IMG/VR virus record: IMGVR_UViG_3300021335_000102
Span: 1-22,246 of that record
Direction: 5' to 3' (one strand)
Length of the DNA: 22,246 nucleotides
Origin: a virus
Every line of letters starts with the position of its first letter. Within the stretch, counting starts at the first letter, position 1. A program made the position numbers and the translations under genes. Below are positions 4,858 to 12,222 of this stretch, piece after piece. The notes below the pieces were generated by a model, which saw nothing but the letters and a program-made list of their open reading frames with translations, had not been told where the DNA came from and searched no databases.

Positions 4858-4860
4858 ATA
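4854..4860 (+). promoter_or_regulatory. Possible late promoter (CTAAATA)
   Basis: CTAAATA overlaps the thyX stop codon and lies 19 bases before the ATG at 4879. It is the same core as at 1165, but the genes that follow are not structural, so it may be a chance match. Confidence 0.3.
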
Positions 4861-4878
4861 GGAATTTATGAGTAGGTA

Positions 4879-5130
4879 ATGGCAACTTATCCTGTAAAAA
4901 ATACCGAAACTGGTGAGACTAAAGAAGTAGTCATGAGTGTTCATGACTGGGATCAGTGGAAGATCGACAATCCCGAATGGATTAGAGACTTCTCTGACCC
5001 TAGCACCTGCCCTGGTGTTGGAGAAGTGGGGGAGTGGAAAGACAAGCTTGTTGCCCGCAACCCTGGTTGGAATGATGTACTTGCTAAAGCACAGAAAGCA
5101 GGTGGAAACCGTCAACGTTTGAAAATCTAA
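4879..5130 (+). CDS. Hypothetical protein, 83 aa (FmdB-like phage family?)
   Basis: ATG at 4879 with a weak GTAGG site, stop at 5130. The opening TYPVKNTETGETKEV and the middle SVHDWDQWKIDNPEW recall a set of small phage proteins that begin T-Y-x-(F/V)-K-N-T-E-T-G-E and are often labelled FmdB-like zinc-ribbon regulators. This copy has only one Cys (in STCPGVGEVG), so it cannot form a zinc ribbon. The C-terminal part, GWNDVLAKAQKAGG, is basic. It is read together with phoH, whose start is 8 bases beyond its stop. The function is unknown and the family suggestion is tentative. Confidence 0.6.
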   Translation: MATYPVKNTETGETKEVVMSVHDWDQWKIDNPEWIRDFSDPSTCPGVGEVGEWKDKLVARNPGWNDVLAKAQKAGGNRQRLKI

Positions 5131-5137
5131 GGAACTT

Positions 5138-5896
5138 ATGCCAAGAAAGAGAAAGTCTACTGATGCTTCACCCGTTGGTGCTGGTTATACAGCAAAGCAA
5201 ATGAAACGAAAGAAGCCTATCAACCAAGATTTACTGGTTGATATTGAACCTTTAACTGAAAACCAAAGAAAGTTTTTTGCCGCATACGAAAAAGGTCAAA
5301 ATTCATTCTTATATGGATGTGCTGGAACGGGTAAAACCTTTATTGCGTTATACAATGCTCTGAAAGACGTTCTCAACGAGTACACTCCTTATAACAAGAT
5401 TTACATCATTCGTTCTCTGGTAGCAACTAGAGAAATTGGTTTCCTCCCTGGTGACCACGAAGATAAATCAGCACTTTACCAGATTCCTTATAAGAATATG
5501 GTCAAGTACATGTTTGAGATGCCTACTGATGCTGATTTTGAGATGCTGTATGGCAATCTCAAGGCACAGGAAACAATTAGTTTCTGGTCTACGTCATTTG
5601 TTCGTGGAACTACTTTTGATGATGCGATTCTTATCGTTGATGAGTGCCAAAACTTGAATTTTCATGAACTTGATAGTATAATTACACGAGTGGGTGATAA
5701 CTCTAAAATTATGTTCTGTGGTGATGCCACCCAAACCGACCTCACCAAATCTTATGAGAAGAATGGAATCCTTGATTTCATGAAAATCATTGAGCAAATG
5801 GAATCTTTCAATATCGTCGAATTCGACACCGATGACATTGTTCGTTCTGGTCTGGTTAAAGAATACCTTGTTAAGAAACTGGCACTAGGATTTTGA
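5138..5896 (+). CDS. phoH: PhoH-like ATPase
   Basis: A 252-residue P-loop ATPase with AAGGAA just before the ATG. The Walker A motif GCAGTGKT is at residues 60-67, the Walker B ILIVDE at 164-169, and a GDATQTD motif at 195-201, all typical of PhoH. The N-terminal 35 residues are basic and disordered-looking. PhoH is one of the most common genes in cyanophages. In bacteria it belongs to the phosphate regulon and related proteins act on RNA, but its role in phages is not settled. The stop overlaps the exonuclease start (TGATG), so the two are coupled. Confidence 0.95.
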   Translation: MPRKRKSTDASPVGAGYTAKQMKRKKPINQDLLVDIEPLTENQRKFFAAYEKGQNSFLYGCAGTGKTFIALYNALKDVLNEYTPYNKIYIIRSLVATREIGFLPGDHEDKSALYQIPYKNMVKYMFEMPTDADFEMLYGNLKAQETISFWSTSFVRGTTFDDAILIVDECQNLNFHELDSIITRVGDNSKIMFCGDATQTDLTKSYEKNGILDFMKIIEQMESFNIVEFDTDDIVRSGLVKEYLVKKLALGF

Positions 5897-6585
5897 TGTT
5901 TAATTTTGTTGATGTGAATCTCCCTCAACTTGAGAGGGAGACCATAGATGGGGTTCGTTATTATAAAGTCCCTGCAGAAGAAGAGTTGCAGAAACTGGTG
6001 TCTATTACTTCGGTCACCAGTTTTTACAACAGACAGATCTTTCTTGATTGGAGAAAGAAGGTAGGTGAAGAAGAAGCAAATAGAGTTACAAAGGCAGCAA
6101 CCAGTCGTGGGACTGATATGCACTCTCTTGCTGAAAGTTATCTGAAGAACGAAGAACTTCCTAAAGTTCAACCTCTATCAGAGTATCTTTTCAAACAAGC
6201 AAAACCCTACATCAACAAAATTGATAACATCCATGCTTTAGAAGATAGTCTTTATAGTTTGTATCTGGGTATCGCAGGAACAGTAGACTGCATCGCAGAG
6301 TACGACGGTGAACTGGCAGTTATCGACTTTAAAACTGCCAAGAAACCAAAACCAAAAGAATGGATTGAAAACTATTTTGTCCAAGCAGCAGCATATGCTT
6401 GCATGTTCTACGAATTGACGGATATTCTCGTCAAGAAGTTTGTTATTTTGATGTCTTGTGAAAATGGTGAAGTTGTAGAGTATGTTATTAGTGGTGAAGA
6501 GAAAGTAAAATATATCAAACTCCTTGGTAAGTACGTCCAAAATTTTGTAGAACACAAACTAAACGAATATGGAACAAGAACTTAA
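5896..6585 (+). CDS. PD-(D/E)XK exonuclease (RecB/Cas4-like)
   Basis: A 229-residue nuclease beginning at ATG 5896. Motifs in order are RGTDMH at 71-76 (conserved His), Glu116 in ALEDSLY, Asp131 in GTVDCIAEY, the catalytic core Asp144-Phe-Lys146 in VIDFKT, and Gln163-x3-Tyr167 in QAAAY. This order is typical of RecB/AddB/Cas4/MGME1-type DNA nucleases with two metal ions. No Cys cluster is present, so it lacks the iron-sulfur site of Cas4. Likely roles are degradation of host DNA or processing of recombination intermediates. It overlaps gp33 by 17 bases. Cyanophage genomes commonly label this gene simply exonuclease. Confidence 0.88.
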   Translation: MFNFVDVNLPQLERETIDGVRYYKVPAEEELQKLVSITSVTSFYNRQIFLDWRKKVGEEEANRVTKAATSRGTDMHSLAESYLKNEELPKVQPLSEYLFKQAKPYINKIDNIHALEDSLYSLYLGIAGTVDCIAEYDGELAVIDFKTAKKPKPKEWIENYFVQAAAYACMFYELTDILVKKFVILMSCENGEVVEYVISGEEKVKYIKLLGKYVQNFVEHKLNEYGTRT

Positions 6586-6829
6586 AAAAGTATTTGATCA
6601 AAAATTCCTCACTGCCACTACTTTTGCGATGGAAATCGAAAAGATTGTACAGAGGGAAGAAGATATGAACTACATAGATGCAATAGTTCACTTCTGTGAA
6701 GAGAACAACATTGAAGTTGAATCAGTGTCTAAGATTATTTCTAAACCACTGAAAGAAAAGATTAAGTGTGACGCACTTAAACTTAACTTCATGAAAAAAA
6801 CCTCCCGTGCTCGTTTACCTATTGATTGA
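6569..6829 (+). CDS. 33: gp33-like late-transcription co-activator
   Basis: An 86-residue protein that aligns by eye with T4 gp33. The segment AMEIEKIVQREEDMNYIDAI matches the T4 stretch around IIEKMVEEFGMSYLEA, and the following FCEENNIEVESVSKIISKPL matches LEENSIPETQFAKFIPSG. In T4, gp33 links RNA polymerase to the gp45 sliding clamp and activates late promoters together with sigma gp55. Position also fits, since T4 has 33 next to 59 and 32. The start overlaps the end of the exonuclease gene. The presence of T4-type late motifs before the structural genes here agrees with this role. Confidence 0.85.
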   Translation: MEQELKKVFDQKFLTATTFAMEIEKIVQREEDMNYIDAIVHFCEENNIEVESVSKIISKPLKEKIKCDALKLNFMKKTSRARLPID

Positions 6830-6831
6830 AA

Positions 6832-7770
6832 ATGTCAATGTATACAACTGGACCCATGGGAATCCAGATGCCAACTCAAATGATCAGAGTTGCTGGTGCT
6901 CAGATTCCCGTAGGAACTAATATTCAAGCAAATAAAGTTGAGATTCTCAAAGCTCTTGATTGGGCAAAGGAGAATGAAGTAGATCATCTTCTAACTCCAG
7001 AATGTGCTCTTTCTGGATATCTTGGTGGTTGGGAAGATGACATTGAAGAGATTAAAGATGCACTCAAAGAAATTGAAGAACATCAAGCAAAGTGTAATCT
7101 TTACCTTCATCTTGGCACAAACTTCGAAGAACAAGAGTCAAAGGGTCTTATTCGTCGGAATGAGATTAGACACTATCACAGGGAAGGTCATATCGTTGGT
7201 GCCACTTTCAAAACTTTTGTTTTGAATGAAATGGAACACGTTCTTGGAAGAGACCATGACCGTGATCCAGTTGTTGTCGTTGAGTTGATGGAAAGAACAG
7301 CAGATAGGTATCATGTTCCTGCTGCTGCCTCTCTCATCTGTAACGATCTCTGGGGTCATGGTGAGGCAAAAGAACCACCCATCACTAATAAGATTAAGGA
7401 AATGGGTCTGGATCTCATGTTCCATGCTACCAATGGTAGAAAGATGGAACTAGATGATCCTCAAATGATTGTCTTTGATTCTTGGCATGACGCATTCCTC
7501 AGAATGACTTCCATGAATACCCTGATTCCTATTCTCACTGTCGATTCTTGTACTGATTGGAGATGGGATGGTGATGAAGATGAGGTAACTCATTATCACA
7601 CCTCTAGTCAAAGTGGATTTATCGACTATAATGGATGGCAGACAGATGTTCCTCGTGTTGGTCGTCAGTATTTTTACTACGATCACGATGTAACACTGTC
7701 CCCGTATGAAAAGTTCCAGTATATGATGCAACTTCGTGAACAAGAACAAGCTTCCAGTGACTCCGTTTGA
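6832..7770 (+). CDS. Carbon-nitrogen hydrolase (nitrilase superfamily) protein
   Basis: 312 residues from ATG 6832; a TTG at 6826 and an ATG at 6838 are alternatives. The nitrilase-fold triad is recognisable: Glu57 in LLTPECALSGY, Lys127 in IVGATFKTFV and Cys170 in SLICNDLWG. The intervening beta-alpha-beta pattern and length are normal for the family, which hydrolyses nitriles, amides or carbamoyl compounds. The substrate cannot be read. The residues after the cysteine (NDLWG) differ from the commonest branches. It sits between gp33 and gp59, which are adjacent in T4, so it is an insertion of a metabolic gene in a replication cluster. Related genes are known in other cyanomyoviruses. Confidence 0.88.
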   Translation: MSMYTTGPMGIQMPTQMIRVAGAQIPVGTNIQANKVEILKALDWAKENEVDHLLTPECALSGYLGGWEDDIEEIKDALKEIEEHQAKCNLYLHLGTNFEEQESKGLIRRNEIRHYHREGHIVGATFKTFVLNEMEHVLGRDHDRDPVVVVELMERTADRYHVPAAASLICNDLWGHGEAKEPPITNKIKEMGLDLMFHATNGRKMELDDPQMIVFDSWHDAFLRMTSMNTLIPILTVDSCTDWRWDGDEDEVTHYHTSSQSGFIDYNGWQTDVPRVGRQYFYYDHDVTLSPYEKFQYMMQLREQEQASSDSV

Positions 7771-8347
7771 TTGCTATCAAACATATTTGTCATTGAAAAA
7801 CCACTTTACGAAAGATAAGTATGACTTCTTTCAGTATGGTGGTCGGACCAGAGCATCTGTCTCTGCGTTTAATAAACGTAAGGACAAATACTGGTTCGAA
7901 AAAATGTCCAGGCAAAAGAAAGACGAAGAAGTTCGTGACTACTTTGTGGCAAACTTTATTTCATCAGATTCCCCTGAAAAGATATGGATTGGAGAATTAA
8001 TAAAAGAAGGAGAAACCGAGTATCAAAACTGGCGCAAAAGGACGCAGAGTTTGAGTTACTTGTTCAGAGAACAATCCGAAGAATTGCTATCGTCGAACGG
8101 ATTAGAGACACTTTTCGATTGTTCCACGGGTCATCCAATTCTCCTGAAAAAGTATCTTGGTGGAAAGGTATCACTAGAAACTTTAGTGATCTATGACAAA
8201 ATATTCGGGTTCAGAAAACGGTTTGACAAACAACTGAATGATCCCATCTGGGGTTCGGTTTCCCTCAAAATCAAGAAATACGAACCCTTTCTAAATATCG
8301 ATGTGCCAAAGCACAAACAAATCCTGAGGAGTATGATCTGTGAGTGA
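7736..8347 (+). CDS. 59: gp59-like loader of the gp41 replicative helicase
   Basis: Up to 203 residues if the GTG at 7736 is used; a GTG at 7757 is possible. No ATG is available near the expected N-terminus. The segment KNHFTKDKYDFFQYGG ... AFNKRKDKYWFEKMSRQKK parallels the T4 gp59 N-terminal domain (KQHMNGKYDVIKYN ... YQKRRDKYFFQKLSEKYK). The C-terminal IWGSVSLKIKKYEPFLNID parallels LVWNNYSIKLKAYRKILNID. gp59 binds fork DNA and gp32 and loads helicase gp41 during recombination-dependent replication. The gene overlaps the nitrilase gene by 35 bases and the next gene by 8, and stands close to gp32 as in T4. Confidence 0.92.
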   Translation: MNKNKLPVTPFDCYQTYLSLKNHFTKDKYDFFQYGGRTRASVSAFNKRKDKYWFEKMSRQKKDEEVRDYFVANFISSDSPEKIWIGELIKEGETEYQNWRKRTQSLSYLFREQSEELLSSNGLETLFDCSTGHPILLKKYLGGKVSLETLVIYDKIFGFRKRFDKQLNDPIWGSVSLKIKKYEPFLNIDVPKHKQILRSMICE

Positions 8348-8690
8348 GTTTTTTAAGTCTGATGTAGTTCGTGCCGAACTCGCAGAGATCAATCGGTTGC
8401 AGGAAGACATTTATTCCAACATGGCTTCTTTTGATTCTCTATCATTAGAAGAAAAGTTGGATAATCTGTCTCTTCTGGAGGACTTAGTTGAGAAACAAAA
8501 AATTATGTGGACTCGTCTCTCCCTTGCGGGTGACGATCCTGATGCGGTGCAGATGAAGGAACAGATCCAAGCATCTGCTATAATGATGGGGTTCCCAAAG
8601 AACACCGATGTCGGTGTCTTGTTCAATAACATGAAGAAGACACTCGAAGAAGTCCGTAGCCGTATTGACAACGGCTCCTCGGCATCCTAA
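8340..8690 (+). CDS. DUF1825 family protein
   Basis: 116 residues from a GTG at 8340 that overlaps the gp59 stop. The pattern FFKSDVVRAEL ... LLEDLVEKQKIMWTRLSLAGDD ... LFNNMKKTLEEVRSRID is that of DUF1825, a small helical family found across cyanobacteria and in their phages. The cyanobacterial versions have FFDSEIVQ at the start and a M/KTLE-RMK end. It is probably all alpha-helical and soluble. The function is unknown. Its place between gp59 and gp32 suggests use in replication, or acquisition from a host. A 6-pair hairpin lies at its 3' end (8658-8676). Confidence 0.8.
   Translation: MSEFFKSDVVRAELAEINRLQEDIYSNMASFDSLSLEEKLDNLSLLEDLVEKQKIMWTRLSLAGDDPDAVQMKEQIQASAIMMGFPKNTDVGVLFNNMKKTLEEVRSRIDNGSSAS
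8658..8676 (+). promoter_or_regulatory. Hairpin upstream of gp32, possible translational operator
   Basis: AGCCGT (8658-8663) pairs with ACGGCT (8671-8676) around a 7-base loop. It is followed by about 40 largely unstructured A/C-rich bases down to the gp32 start at 8718, where only a modest AAAGG (8704-8708) serves as a ribosome site. T4 gp32 represses its own translation by binding an unstructured leader nucleated at an upstream fold, so the layout is reminiscent, but no pseudoknot could be traced. Confidence 0.3.
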
Positions 8691-8717
8691 AATAACCAAG
8701 TACAAAGGCCAAATCTA

Positions 8718-9653
8718 ATGTCATTCGCAAATCTCAAAAAGCAGTCCTCTCTGGGTTCCCTGACCTCCAAACTGGTCAAGGAAGTTGAGAAGATGAACAG
8801 CAATGGTGGTTCTGGAGATGATCGTCTCTGGAAGCCCGAAGTAGATAAAGCAGGTAACGGGTATGCTGTCGTCCGTTTCCTTCCTGCTCCCGAAGGGGAA
8901 GAACTGCCTTGGGCAAAGATGTACACCCATGCCTTCCAAGGTCCTGGTGGTTGGTACATCGAGAACTCTCTGACTACTCTTGGTCAGAAGGATCCTGTGT
9001 CTGAACTGAACTCCCAGCTGTGGAACAGTGGGGTTGATTCTGACAAGGAAGTGGCACGTAAGCAGAAACGCAAACTGTCCTACTACAGCAACATCTATGT
9101 TGTGAAGGATCCCACCAATCCTCACAATGAAGGCAAGGTGTTCCTGTTCAAGTATGGTAAGAAGATCTTCGACAAGATCATGTCTGCCATGCAACCTGAG
9201 TTTGAAGACGAAGATCCCATCAACCCCTTCGATTTCTGGCAGGGTGCGGACTTCAAGATCAAGATCAAGAAGGTTGCAGGATACTGGAACTATGACTCCA
9301 GTGAGTTTGCCCGTCCTGGCACTTTGGGTGATCTCGAAGACTCCGAACTGGAAGAGCTCTGGAAGAAAGAGTATTCTCTTGCAGAACTCACCGCTGCAGA
9401 CCAGTTCAAGTCTTACGATGATCTGAAGAAGCGTCTGGACTATGTTCTGGGTAACACTCCTTCTCGTCGTCGTGTGGATGAAGAAGTTGAGAACGAAGAT
9501 GATGACCGTGGTTCGTATACTCCTGACTTCGGTGCTCGTTCGAAACCCGTTCCCCAAGACCTGAAGGATGAACTTGCCTCTCTGAGTTCCTCTTCTAGCA
9601 GTGATGAAGAAGACGATACTCTGAGTTACTTCCAGAAGTTAGCAGAGTTCTGA
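8718..9653 (+). CDS. 32: gp32 single-stranded DNA-binding protein
   Basis: 311 residues. The N-terminal basic patch KKQSS at 7-11 resembles the T4 LAST motif (KRKST) for cooperative binding. The core follows T4 gp32 closely: GPGGWYIENS, SYYSNIYVVKDPTNP, EGKVFLFKYGKKIFDKI, FWQGADFKIKIKKVAGYWNYD. The C-terminal tail is acidic with a Ser run (SSSSSSDEEDD) that recruits other replication proteins in T4. The protein has no cysteine at all, so the T4 zinc site (one His, three Cys) is lost. Codons are noticeably richer in C/G-ending forms (AAG, CTG, TCC) than in the neighbouring baseplate genes, as expected for a highly expressed gene. A strong terminator follows. Confidence 0.96.
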   Translation: MSFANLKKQSSLGSLTSKLVKEVEKMNSNGGSGDDRLWKPEVDKAGNGYAVVRFLPAPEGEELPWAKMYTHAFQGPGGWYIENSLTTLGQKDPVSELNSQLWNSGVDSDKEVARKQKRKLSYYSNIYVVKDPTNPHNEGKVFLFKYGKKIFDKIMSAMQPEFEDEDPINPFDFWQGADFKIKIKKVAGYWNYDSSEFARPGTLGDLEDSELEELWKKEYSLAELTAADQFKSYDDLKKRLDYVLGNTPSRRRVDEEVENEDDDRGSYTPDFGARSKPVPQDLKDELASLSSSSSSDEEDDTLSYFQKLAEF

Positions 9654-9659
9654 TCATCG

Positions 9660-9689
9660 ATCCCCCTGAGAAATCAGGGGGATTTTTTT
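9660..9689. terminator. Bidirectional rho-independent terminator between gp32 and gp53
   Basis: ATCCCCCTGA (9660-9669) pairs perfectly with TCAGGGGGAT (9674-9683) around a GAAA tetraloop, followed by seven Ts on the plus strand. On the minus strand the same stem ends the gp53 message, followed by GATGATC rather than a T run, so it is weaker in that direction. The 3' arm encodes the last residues and TGA of gp53. Confidence 0.9.
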
Positions 9690-10324
9690 CTAATATTATC
9701 AGTCTTTTTCAGGAAGGAATTAATATACTGTGAAGAATCTGGTTGATATTTGAACAACTCTGCGAGTTCAGTTACAACCTTGATTCTATATTCTGGTTTC
9801 ACCATATTAATTTCCCTCTTTGACTCATTCAAATCATACTCATATTCATAGTTAGTGACACCCTCAACTGGATTTAATGTTGATACTGGGTTATCTGGAT
9901 TTGGTATCGTAAAATCTTTATCAACGACCTGACCTGCAGGAAGAATTAATCTGCCATTCGAATCTTTGACTTCTGTGGTTATGTAGTGCTTGATTGCTGT
10001 TAAGTCATTACCATACTTATTCAATGAATATTCGTATAGTTCTTGACTAGAAAGAGGCCATTCGTGTCTTTGATTAATGATACCAGCACCTAAAATAACC
10101 AACCAATCAAAACTAGTATTCCCATAAATTTTTGATGCTACAGTATCAGGTCTTTCACCTTCTTGGATAATATACTTATTGAATAAGAAAGGACTTGCAA
10201 CTCCTTCGTCTGTGATTTTTATTCTTTTGAATAAGTTCTTTGCCCTGATATAGGAATCGTTTGATTGCCTATCACTGAGGGGAGAAAGATACTCTATATC
10301 TGGTAGAAATCTGAAGTAAGCCAT
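9674..10324 (-). CDS. 53: gp53 baseplate wedge protein
   Basis: 216 residues, slightly longer than T4 gp53 (196). The N-terminal FRFLPDIEYL is followed by the domain FNKYIIQEGERPDTVASKIYG ... WLVILGAGIIN, which resembles a LysM-like fold and is the hallmark of gp53. In T4 it completes the wedge and links wedges around the hub. Its ATG overlaps the gp48 stop by one base, so they are co-translated. The gene ends inside the shared terminator stem. Confidence 0.92.
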   Translation of the reverse strand: MAYFRFLPDIEYLSPLSDRQSNDSYIRAKNLFKRIKITDEGVASPFLFNKYIIQEGERPDTVASKIYGNTSFDWLVILGAGIINQRHEWPLSSQELYEYSLNKYGNDLTAIKHYITTEVKDSNGRLILPAGQVVDKDFTIPNPDNPVSTLNPVEGVTNYEYEYDLNESKREINMVKPEYRIKVVTELAELFKYQPDSSQYINSFLKKTDNIRKKSP

Positions 10325-11412
10325 TAGAATCCAACACCTCCTTGTCCTAGTTTAGAGTCATAATCTTCAGCATAAACTGGTGTCAATTCGTTGAATGCCA
10401 GAACCATGGTAACGATAACTGGAGTTCCATCTTCATATGAAATGTAACCAGATCCATTAGAGTAGTTAACAGTCATATTCTGCAAGGCACAATACTTAAA
10501 CTTGTTTAAGAAACTGTGCTCATTAGATCCAGTCATGTACTGAATTTGAAAAACGTCTGGTGATTGTAAGAATCCACCACCAGCACCACTAAGATTACTC
10601 GCTAGAGTTTTCTTAGGTGACATATGTTTTTTAAAATGACGAATAATCTGTTTTATCTCCTCACCTTCTTTTTCACTTCTAGCTACAAATGTAAAGGCAA
10701 AACTAAATTTTCTTAACTGTGGTCCTCGGAACAGGAACTCCGTGTTTGGGTTGATTACAACTCCTTGAGTTCTAGCAAGAGTATCTGTAAATGATAGTTG
10801 CGCTCCAGGAACCATATTAATCATCATACTGACTAGAGCACTTTGGGCAACCTGCACCATGCCACCCATTCCAGCCTGACTAAATCTTTGTTGTAAATTT
10901 CTAATCCCTTGTATGGCATTTTGAGTGTAGTCACCTTCGGAATTCATTAACTGTTGGGCAAAAGAACCAACAAGAGCAGCAATAGAATTCATATTGCCGT
11001 CTGACCAAGAGACTTGGTTTGCGTCTGCTAGTGCCAGAGGCATTGGTAAATCTATAATACCTCTCATTGTCTTAGAATCTACTTTTGCTCTAGCTCTGAT
11101 TGCTTCATCAGTGCTAGTGGCACTAAAGAGAGGTGCTGTTTTATTGCTGGCAGCAGTTATGGCAGCCTTGGATAGTCCAGGTGGAATGTACCGAACTACA
11201 GTAAATCTCATGTAGTCAGTTGTCTCAAAGATAGCATCTTGAGGATATCTGTAATAAAATTTACCCGTCGGCTCTCTATTATTGCCACTACCTCCACCAC
11301 CATTACTACCTTCACCATTACTACCTTTTGGAGCACGTTGAAGCGTTAAGGCTCTCCTTTTGGTAAAGTCTTGAATACTTTCACCTAGCTGACGAGTGAC
11401 TTCTGGTGCCAT
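10324..11412 (-). CDS. 48: gp48 baseplate tail-tube cap protein
   Basis: 362 residues, very close to T4 gp48 (364). The region RKFSFAFTFVARSEKEGEEIKQIIRHFKKHMSP, read across its two halves, is typical of tail-tube-like proteins of the gp19/gp48/gp54 group. The C-terminal half ends in the tube-domain strands FKYCALQNMTVNYSNGSG and PVIVTMVLAFNELTPV. Residues 29-46 form a Gly/Asn/Ser-rich flexible segment. It would cap the hub and start tube polymerisation. It is read after the 115-aa gene and from a candidate late promoter at 11425-11432. Confidence 0.9.
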   Translation of the reverse strand: MAPEVTRQLGESIQDFTKRRALTLQRAPKGSNGEGSNGGGGSGNNREPTGKFYYRYPQDAIFETTDYMRFTVVRYIPPGLSKAAITAASNKTAPLFSATSTDEAIRARAKVDSKTMRGIIDLPMPLALADANQVSWSDGNMNSIAALVGSFAQQLMNSEGDYTQNAIQGIRNLQQRFSQAGMGGMVQVAQSALVSMMINMVPGAQLSFTDTLARTQGVVINPNTEFLFRGPQLRKFSFAFTFVARSEKEGEEIKQIIRHFKKHMSPKKTLASNLSGAGGGFLQSPDVFQIQYMTGSNEHSFLNKFKYCALQNMTVNYSNGSGYISYEDGTPVIVTMVLAFNELTPVYAEDYDSKLGQGGVGF

Positions 11413-11419
11413 AACCTTT

Positions 11420-11767
11420 TTACCTATTTATCTTGAAACTGCCATAACCAAGAGCACGAGCACTATCCAGTTCTTCTGAGTAGATTTCGTATAGTTGACC
11501 TTGAACTTCTTCAAAGGTATAGTTTCTCATCTTTCCCCAGTGAAAGTTGAGACCCTTCCATCCCCATTGTGTAACTTCCATACAGGCAATCAAAGGAAAT
11601 TCATCATACTCAATGTTTGGAGTTTTGGGAGAGTAAATATAAGTGTAGAACTTACCGACTTCGGGAACCCACGATTTTACATCTAGGATTTCTAGAAGTG
11701 CCATCATAATATCATCATTCTCTTCAAGACCGATAAAGTTATCTTGATAAGTTTGAATCCTATTCAT
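11420..11767 (-). CDS. Conserved hypothetical protein between gp4 and gp48, 115 aa
   Basis: ATG overlaps the gp4 stop (ATGA) and the frame ends at 11420. The sequence contains aromatic stretches such as TQWGWKGLNFHWGKMRNY and a conserved-looking KFYTYIYSPKTPNIEYDEFP. I remember similar proteins next to baseplate genes in many T4-like phages. It has no membrane segment and no catalytic motif. Its constant position suggests a structural or assembly role in head completion or baseplate assembly, but no function can be named. Confidence 0.7.
   Translation of the reverse strand: MNRIQTYQDNFIGLEENDDIMMALLEILDVKSWVPEVGKFYTYIYSPKTPNIEYDEFPLIACMEVTQWGWKGLNFHWGKMRNYTFEEVQGQLYEIYSEELDSARALGYGSFKINR
11425..11432 (-). 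promoter_or_regulatory. Candidate late promoter for gp48 (GATAAATA, minus strand)
   Basis: The plus strand reads TATTTATC, which is GATAAATA on the minus strand, 12 bases before the gp48 ATG and overlapping the end of the 115-aa gene. Transcription would start only a few bases before the ATG, so it would give a nearly leaderless message. It could also be coincidental, since upstream genes supply read-through. Confidence 0.4.
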
Positions 11768-12198
11768 ACTTTTAGATCATCTTCGGTCAGAACTTTAAAT
11801 TCATAACGACGATCTTCACAGAATTCTTTTGCTGCTTCCCACTTTGCCTGGTTTTTGGCATATTCAGTGACTTCATAAAGATATTTTTTGGTTCTTCTCT
11901 TCTGAACCTTGGGTGCTTCGCAAAATCTCTTAGGTTTGATCTCAATAATCGATCTCCTAATAACTCCCCTACTATCACGGTATTTGATGAAGAAGTCTGG
12001 GAAGTATCTATGCCACTTGTTATCAATAGGAGACTTATAGGGAATTACCAACTCTTCACTTCCCCACTCTAAAATATTTTCATTCATGTCGCAGTAGACC
12101 ATGAACTTACGTTCCCATAAACTACGATAAATAATGTTGCGATGGTCTCCTTTATATTTTTTGATGTTGGTGGGTCTGTATCTACCACTGTAAGACAT
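11764..12198 (-). CDS. 4: gp4 head-completion protein (nuclease-like fold)
   Basis: 144 residues matching T4 gp4 (also called 50/4). The opening SGRYRPTNIKKYKGDHRNIIYR and LWERKFMVYCDMNENILEWGSEE are hallmark segments. FPDFFIKYRD followed by IIEIKPKRF gives the D-(x)n-E-x-K signature of a TnsA-like PD-(D/E)XK fold. In T4 the protein stabilises the filled head for tail joining, and nuclease activity is not established. It heads the minus-strand operon gp4-unknown-gp48-gp53 and is preceded by AATAAATA on the same strand. Confidence 0.92.
   Translation of the reverse strand: MSYSGRYRPTNIKKYKGDHRNIIYRSLWERKFMVYCDMNENILEWGSEELVIPYKSPIDNKWHRYFPDFFIKYRDSRGVIRRSIIEIKPKRFCEAPKVQKRRTKKYLYEVTEYAKNQAKWEAAKEFCEDRRYEFKVLTEDDLKV
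12126..12133 (+). promoter_or_regulatory. Candidate late promoter for the plus-strand tail operon (GATAAATA)
   Basis: GATAAATA on the plus strand lies inside the 5' end of gp4 and about 98 bases before the GTG of the gp54-like gene. No closer plus-strand late motif is seen. Transcripts from here would run antisense to the start of gp4. Confidence 0.4.
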
Positions 12199-12222
12199 AT
12201 TATTAGTAACAACTCCCAGAGG

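Noticed and set aside
5674-5680. TATAAT-like sequences inside phoH (and similar ones near 8579 and 20855)
   Set aside because: They are within long genes and lack -35 boxes and suitably placed downstream starts.
8721-9557. A 278-codon minus-strand frame opposite gp32
   Set aside because: gp32 is unmistakable on the plus strand and its biased codon use removes stops from the antisense frame; the product has no recognisable domain.
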